DNA of 64,000 nucleotides, taken from Bryopsis sp. KO-2023. Taxonomy: Eukaryota > Chlorophyta > Ulvophyceae > Bryopsidales > Bryopsidaceae. A model generated the notes under the pieces. The model ran no database searches and was not told the origin of the DNA. It saw nothing but the letters and a program-made list of their open reading frames with translations. A program made the translations under genes and the position numbers. This document shows positions 58,825 through 64,000 of the stretch, in pieces (the first letter of the stretch is position 1; every line of letters starts with the position of its first letter). The stretch is from positions 124,001 to 188,000 of the forward strand of contig BSYQ01000017.1 of assembly GCA_030272585.1 (NCBI GenBank). The letters run 5' to 3'.

Positions 58825-59060
58825 TTTGGCCCAGTGTGACCCCCCACAAAAATTTGAATGGGCAAATTTTGGGGCCACGAAAGAGCCACATCAAGCTGAA
58901 GTTTGGTACAAGAACACCATTAATATATATTCCACGAAACTCAAAACCAACAGCTGTGAACACATGTAATTTGTATAGGGCCAAGCGGATGAAACAGTCA
59001 AATTTAGGGCCACTTTTGTGGGCCGGGGAAATTTTTTGAAAAATACACTGGTGGCGAGGG
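58825..59060 (+). repeat. Dispersed 'GGGCCAC' repeat, copy 2
   Basis: Shares ATGAAACAGTCAAATTTAGG then GCCACTTTTG, GGGGCCAC motifs and a CTGGTGGC end with 10,415-10,790. It lies just upstream of the PP2C gene. Termini undefined. Confidence 0.55.
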
Positions 59061-59528
59061 ACGTGGATTATTGTGTGAGCGATAAACTGACGATCGAGGG
59101 CTTTCTGACACAACTGCGTTTTTAATCTGGAATTTTTTTTACCACTGCAGTAGGTCACTGTGGCTGCACACCTGGGACCTGTTGTTTTAATTTTTGTTTT
59201 AACAGTGTTTCTAACTTCACTTCAGACAGGACACCACCACCCAAAAAATGTTACAAGACATGCCAGGCCAAATCTTGCAGCATCGGGGGAATAAAAAGAA
59301 AAACCCTTAGCCAGAATGGAACAGATTCGAACGATTACAGTTTGGGACAAAGCCATGTTCACATCGAGATCCACCCCTAAACTTCTCTCTAAAATTTTAG
59401 TTTAAACTGTTTCTGAGATGTGTATGCTCCCCACACATGAACAACTCATTGACTGAGACTTGAAACAGGCCACTGTAACAGCCCCAAGTGTACCTTCTCA
59501 AGTGTAAACATATTCCTAAGATTCGTAA
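59061..59528. other. Spacer without supportable gene
   Basis: Mixed composition sequence between the dispersed repeat and the copy F promoter module. Only short frames without family resemblance. Confidence 0.5.
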
Positions 59529-59721
59529 GGGAAAACAGAGTGAAATGCCCTGCTGTGGCTCATCTCGATTGTCGAATTTGACGATGTGCGTAATGCGTGT
59601 CAAAACATTGCATAACGGCTCGACATTTGACCTACCCTCTTCACCCAACTTGCTCCGCCGAACGCTGGCGACTCGACTTGTTTTTATTCCAGACGTGCGT
59701 TGCTAAGAAAGGAAGGAAGGC
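59529..59721 (+). promoter_or_regulatory. Upstream module of UBL-ART copy F
   Basis: Counterpart of 50,098-50,289, identical at most positions right up to the ATG, including AAGAAAGGAAGGAAGGC before the start codon. Conservation equals that of the coding region, indicating recent duplication with the promoter. Confidence 0.7.
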
Positions 59722-60624
59722 ATGTCGGGCGGAGACTTAGGTCTGCTTCAAGCAGGGCTGACGGCCCTCACCCACAGTTCAGTTTCCTTCAACGACAGAG
59801 GCATCCCAGTGTCGGAGGTGCACAGGTGGCTCGTGGCGCCAGGAGCGGTGTCGCAAGACCACCCAGGCCGGCTTTCGAAAAGGCGCCAGCATGACATGTA
59901 CGTGAACGTCGTGGCCCTCACGGGAAAGACCCTGGAGATCTCGTGCGACGAGGGAACAACAATCGGCGAGCTAATGGATGACATAACATACCTTGAAGGA
60001 ACTCCACCAGACCAGCAACGACTCATCTTTGCAGGGAAGCAGCTGGACGCTCGTAGATCGCTCGCTGACTACAACATCCAGTCGGAGAGCACCATCCACC
60101 TCGTGTTGAGGCTCCGTGGGGGTGGGGGGGGAGTGCAGTTGGATCCGAGTACCCTGGATCCCGCGTACGACTTCGATTTCACGAACGTTCAAGACGGTGG
60201 GCGGGTCTTCTATCGAGGGGGGGAAATTTACAGACGACCTTGTGGATGGATGCGTTACGCGCTGGCTGTGTTGGGGAAGTATGAAAGCGATCAGTGGTTG
60301 GGAGCGACGGGTGGTCAAGATTATGGCGAGTGGCCTGTCTCGTATCACGGAACAGGTCGGGGTAGCGCGGAGTCCATCTCAGAGGTCGGATTTCAGTTGT
60401 CGAAAGGCAAGCGTTTCGCTTTTGGTCGGGGGATCTACAGCACTCCGGACGTCGATGTGGCGGCGGCATATGCGTCGGAGTTCGATTACCAAGGGCACAA
60501 GTACAAAGTCGTGCTCCAGAACAGGGTGAGCCCACGAGCCTTGTCGAAGCTCGATGGTGATATCTGGCTGACCCCAAACGAGAAAGACGTCAGGCCCTAC
60601 GGAATCCTTTTCAAAAGGGTGTGA
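59722..60624 (+). CDS. Ubiquitin/PARP-like ART fusion protein, copy F
   Basis: Single exon, 300 residues. Same architecture as copy E: N-terminal module (1-57), then a ubiquitin domain at 59-134 with [24 protein letters not shown] and [20 protein letters not shown], ending in Gly-Gly. Its last six residues are exactly the LRLRGG of ubiquitin, followed by GGGV. The ART domain has [34 protein letters not shown] (208-211), [17 protein letters not shown] (from 235) and [17 protein letters not shown], so the H-Y-E set is intact. In position 1 of the UBL domain Tyr follows Met ([11 protein letters not shown]). It is the best candidate in the window for cleavage by deubiquitinases, or for a product with a free or exposed diglycine. 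Downstream sequence differs from E and G. Confidence 0.88.
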   Translation: MSGGDLGLLQAGLTALTHSSVSFNDRGIPVSEVHRWLVAPGAVSQDHPGRLSKRRQHDMYVNVVALTGKTLEISCDEGTTIGELMDDITYLEGTPPDQQRLIFAGKQLDARRSLADYNIQSESTIHLVLRLRGGGGGVQLDPSTLDPAYDFDFTNVQDGGRVFYRGGEIYRRPCGWMRYALAVLGKYESDQWLGATGGQDYGEWPVSYHGTGRGSAESISEVGFQLSKGKRFAFGRGIYSTPDVDVAAAYASEFDYQGHKYKVVLQNRVSPRALSKLDGDIWLTPNEKDVRPYGILFKRV

Positions 60625-61639
60625 TCGTTTTCGGCCATGAAGGGTTTTGTTTAAGAGTTCGTGGAAGTTTGCGTGCACCTTTGAACTAGGATTCATGTTT
60701 CCGCTTCCAAGAAGGTGTAGAAGGGTTCAGTGAAGGACGGCTCCTGAGAAAGAGTTGCTTTTTTGTTTTTTGTTTTTTGTTTGGTGGATGGATGTAAGCA
60801 ATCGGATGAGATTGCTTATGGGTGGACCATTTTTGATGTTTGGGATATATATATTTAACTGGAGAAGGGGAAAACCACTGCTTGTGGGACTTTGTACAAC
60901 TGATGTTAATTGGTTCAACACTGGTTTGCAGAGTGACCAGGCTCCATCGGGCTTTCGTTTTTATACGTTTGAGAAAAGAAAAAAGAGGTCTTTAAACAAC
61001 AGTTTTTTGTCTCATTCTCACGCTCCTCTTGAGAGAATTTCCCGGAGCAACTTCACGACTTTGTTTTCCTTTGTTAAGAAAAAAGGGTCTCCATCTTCCT
61101 GTTCCATTTTCTTAACTCATCGTCCACAAACGAGCAACCAGCCTGGTGTTGCGACGCAGCCGTAAAACATTGGCGGAAAACTGCTCGTTTCATCCCACAT
61201 GATAGGCAGGTGTCTGCAGGGAGTTCTTTCCCTTCGACAGGCCCCATTTTATAACCGAAACAAACTGGCCCAGAATCGCAGTCGATTATGTAAGGTCACC
61301 CATCCTATCTCTTTCCCCCATTCATCTGAAGCATGTATGCACTGTTCGGCTGCTGATTCGAAGTGCATTGGAAGCGTGAGAAAAAAAAAGGTACAAAATT
61401 GAACAAATCATAGATTCTAAAACTCTGAACTGATTCGTCCCAATAAAAACCGATGCCATAAATTCAAAGCCTGATCACAGCGTCACCCTACCAAACTAAC
61501 CACCCCGAGCAAAAGATTCAGCCCGAATCGTTACCTGTCCGAACCGTCTCCCCTGAGTGGCTCGCCCTTCTTCCGTCAGGACATAGATCACAAGATCGTG
61601 AAGGATTCTTGGGAGGCCAGGAAGACATACGCTATTGGT
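60625..61639. other. Spacer between UBL-ART copies F and G
   Basis: Contains an AT-rich TATATATATTT block near 60,846 and a 136-codon frame (60,755-61,165) without recognisable features. No gene is supportable. Confidence 0.5.
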
Positions 61640-61805
61640 TGATGTAGAGTCGTTCGCGACACGGACGGAGGCGATGGATGTGAACTAGGCCCATCAAACG
61701 TGCTCCACACGGAAAACGACGTCATAAAAACTCTACCAGAGTTGAGTTGGTAGACTCTTTCTCTTTTGACGCCTTGGTTTTCATGCGGCAAGAAAGAAGG
61801 AAAGC
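61640..61805 (+). promoter_or_regulatory. Upstream module of UBL-ART copy G, repeated at window end
   Basis: Contains TCGTTCGCGACACGGACGGA and GGCGATGGATGTGAA, then GGCCCATCAAACGTG. The same words reappear at 63,945-64,000 in the same orientation. It is unlike the promoter of E and F, although the coding regions are close relatives. Confidence 0.65.
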
Positions 61806-62723
61806 ATGTCGAGCCAGGATACCGGCTTGCTTCGTGCAGGGCTGATGGCTCTGACGCATAGTTCCGTTTCCTTCAACGACGATGGCATCCCAGTGTCAGA
61901 TGTGCACAGGTGGCTCGTGGCCCCAGGCGCGGTGTCGTCAGACCACACACGCCCGCATCAACCCCAACTTTTGAAAAGGCGTCAGCATGGCATGCACGTG
62001 TACGTTACAACCCTCGGGGGAAAGACCATGGAGATCTCGTGCGAGGAGGGAACGACAATCGACGAGCTGAAAGCTCACATAGCGGGCGTGGAAGGGATTC
62101 CAACAGAGGACCAACGACTGATGTTTGCAGGGAAGCGACTCGAGGACGATGAATCCCTCGCTGACTACAACATCCAGAGGAGGAGCACCATACACCTCGT
62201 GGTGAGGCTTCATGGGGGTGACCCGCCAGTCCAGTTGAATCCGAAAACTTTGGATCCCAGATATGATTATGATTTCACAAACGTTCAAGACACCAGGCGG
62301 GTCTTCTATCGAGGAGGGCCGGAGATTTATACAACGCCTTGCAGATGGAAGCGTTACGCGCTGGCTGTTTTGGGGAAGTATGCGAGTGATCAGTGGTTGG
62401 GAGCAACGGGTGATCGGAAATCTGGCGAGTGGCCTGTCTCCTTTCACGGAACAGGTGGGGATTCCGCGAAGTCCATTTCAGAAATAGGATTTCAGTTGTC
62501 CGAAGGAAAGCGTTTCGCTTTTGGTCGGGGGATCTACACCACTCCGGATGTCGATGTGGCGGCGGCATATGCGATGGAGTTTGATTACCAAGGGCAGAAA
62601 TACAAAGTCGTGCTCCAGAACAGAGTGAGCCCACGAGCCTTGTTGAAGCTCGATGGTGATATTTGGCTGACCCCAAACGAGACAGACGTCAGGCCCTACG
62701 GAATCCTTTTCAAAAGGGTGTGA
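61806..62723 (+). CDS. Ubiquitin/PARP-like ART fusion protein, copy G
   Basis: Single exon, 305 residues, ATG in the same AAGAAAGGAAAGC context as E and F. N-terminal module (1-62) [20 protein letters not shown] and [14 protein letters not shown]. Ubiquitin domain at about 63-138: [51 protein letters not shown], ending VVRLHGGD. The Arg-His-Gly-Gly end deviates from ubiquitin (Arg-Gly-Gly), so cleavage is less likely than in E or F. The ART domain has [25 protein letters not shown] (Tyr of YHGT changed to Phe, His kept), [26 protein letters not shown] and [17 protein letters not shown]. The H-Y-E set is intact. The 3' flank is conserved with copy E for about 600 bp. Confidence 0.88.
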   Translation: MSSQDTGLLRAGLMALTHSSVSFNDDGIPVSDVHRWLVAPGAVSSDHTRPHQPQLLKRRQHGMHVYVTTLGGKTMEISCEEGTTIDELKAHIAGVEGIPTEDQRLMFAGKRLEDDESLADYNIQRRSTIHLVVRLHGGDPPVQLNPKTLDPRYDYDFTNVQDTRRVFYRGGPEIYTTPCRWKRYALAVLGKYASDQWLGATGDRKSGEWPVSFHGTGGDSAKSISEIGFQLSEGKRFAFGRGIYTTPDVDVAAAYAMEFDYQGQKYKVVLQNRVSPRALLKLDGDIWLTPNETDVRPYGILFKRV

Positions 62724-63944
62724 GGTTTCTTCGAGAAAAGATAGTCAGGCCGCCCAAAAATGTTCAATTCGTTGTGGCGGTGTTCGGAATTTGCAACTGA
62801 CGCTTATAACCCAGTCATAACTGGTTTCGATGTGGATTTCTTTTTAAAAGAATAAAATAATATTTTTGACGGTACCTGGAAAAGCATCATATATAAATGT
62901 ATATATTCGTTCGTTTGGATTCATTACGCTTGCTTTTGTACGCATCTTTCCTCTGAAAAGAAGGGAAAAAAAGAGAAGAAAATCAGTTTGCTTTCTTTTT
63001 GATTTTATAGTATTTTATAGTGTTCCTAGAGACACCTCTTTTTCTGGGAAGTACGATTCAGGTCTTCTCCGTTCGAACGGTTTTGTCAGGATTTTTTCCA
63101 AACTTTTAGTTTTAGTTTTGTGGGAATGGTTGACAACAGCAGCAGGGCGCTCTGATGTTTTCTGAAACTGTGTTTTTGCTTGTGTTGCATTTGATATATC
63201 AGAGAAATGGAACAGGAAGTTGGTCCATTTTGTTCGAGAACTTTATCAAAAAGAAATAGCGAAGTTGCCCTCGTCCGTTCGATTTGAGTTTGGGCTTCAT
63301 TTGTTTTTGGTCGTTTTTTTTCAAGACATGATGTAAGTCGCATCCTTGCTCTGTTCATCATATTTTGGGAGGGAGTATCAGTGAAGAGAGCTGACGCTCT
63401 CTCTTCATTGAGATTCCTTTCCAAAATATTTTAACCGTACGATGAAAAATGCCTGTAAAGTGATAATGAGGGGGCTCTTTACTTTGGCTATCAATCGATC
63501 GTAAGTTTTGGCCGAACAAGAAAGGCCAATATTTTCTAAATATATATTCGAAGCACAGAGTAAACCAACCAAAAGTATGACAACCCATGCCAGGCTAGAA
63601 AAAAAAAGCAATCCGGATTCAACGAGTGAACCTGTGTAGATCTTGAAAAAAAAGTCCTTGGATACACGACGCGCTCCAACAGCAGCGCCTCCTCCCCTTC
63701 GCTGTTCCTTATTTCGGCAAGATTTAGAGAGCCAAGAATTCTTCCAGCCAAAAATCCCACATGAGAAACACTCGATGAGCCACCGTCCATTGTTGTTGTT
63801 GATCTTTTTGCAGCAAATACACAATCTCACAGTTTGCACTCCCTTCTGAAACACGTTTCCCTTCCCCCAAAAATATGTGGCGTTCAGATGTCACCGTACC
63901 GCAAGCCGGTTTCGAGATATTTACAATCATGCCCTTTTCCACTG
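62724..63944. other. 3' flank of copy G and unassigned minus-strand frames
   Basis: Up to about 63,335 it mirrors the 3' flank of copy E. Beyond, minus-strand frames at 63,405-63,854 and 63,536-63,790 (ATG at 63,790) contain hydrophobic stretches but overlap in different phases and match no known family. A spliced gene cannot be excluded. Confidence 0.4.
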
Positions 63945-64000
63945 GTGCTCGTGACACAGACAGAGGCGATGGATGTGAAACAGGCCCATCAAACGTGTTC
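63945..64000 (+). promoter_or_regulatory. Partial copy of UBL-ART G promoter at window edge
   Basis: Reads GTGCTCGTGACACAGACAGA then GGCGATGGATGTGAA and GGCCCATCAAACGTG, matching about 61,648-61,700. In copy G the ATG lies about 110 bp after this point, so a further family member probably starts just beyond the window. Confidence 0.6.

Overview
The window is nuclear DNA from an intron-rich eukaryote, probably a protist or alga. The sequence alone does not fix the lineage. Genes are broken by GT-AG introns of roughly 80-1,000 nt. Introns and spacers are full of A/T homopolymers and runs of C followed by A, or T followed by G, while exons are more GC-balanced. No bacterial operon logic, rRNA operon, intact tRNA or CRISPR array was found.

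Layout. 1-8.2 kb: a short secreted His/Asp-rich repeat protein (minus), COP9 signalosome subunit 5 in six exons (minus), and a divergently transcribed secreted Ser/Ala/Gly-rich protein (plus). 10.8-13.8 kb: an intact gene and a broken one of a family that joins a ubiquitin-like (UBL) domain to a PARP-like ADP-ribosyltransferase (ART) domain. 15.4-21.8 kb: three paralogous small membrane proteins resembling brain protein I3 (BRI3), one inverted relative to the others. 22.8-23.7 kb: another UBL-ART gene (minus). 23.9-31.3 kb: a degraded region with an asparagine-synthetase-domain (ASNSD1-like) pseudogene, a 74-bp tandem array and a perfect 121-bp inverted repeat. 31.9-32.3 kb: a UBL-ART remnant. 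33.3-38.1 kb: an Msp1/ATAD1-type mitochondrial AAA ATPase in ten exons. 39.7-40.6 kb: UBL-ART (minus). 42.3-43.7 kb: a basic/acidic protein of unknown function. 43.7-48.2 kb: gene-poor homopolymer DNA. 48.3-49.5 kb: a two-cupin (ChrR-like) protein, with a partial broken copy at 52.8-53.5 kb. 50.3-51.2, 59.7-60.6 and 61.8-62.7 kb: three closely related UBL-ART genes with near-identical promoters. 54.2-58.6 kb: a PP2C phosphatase of ILKAP type in ten exons (minus). The last ~50 bases repeat the promoter of the preceding UBL-ART gene, so the array probably continues beyond the window.

The housekeeping genes (CSN5, Msp1, PP2C) are unrelated single genes. The most unusual content is the UBL-ART family: at least seven substantial loci plus one remnant in 64 kb, in both orientations and in two subfamilies. 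All intact copies keep an H-Y-E-like ART signature. Two of the three most ubiquitin-like copies also keep the C-terminal Arg-Gly-Gly of ubiquitin directly before the ART domain. Exon models come from manual reading of splice phase and family resemblance; no database search was possible.
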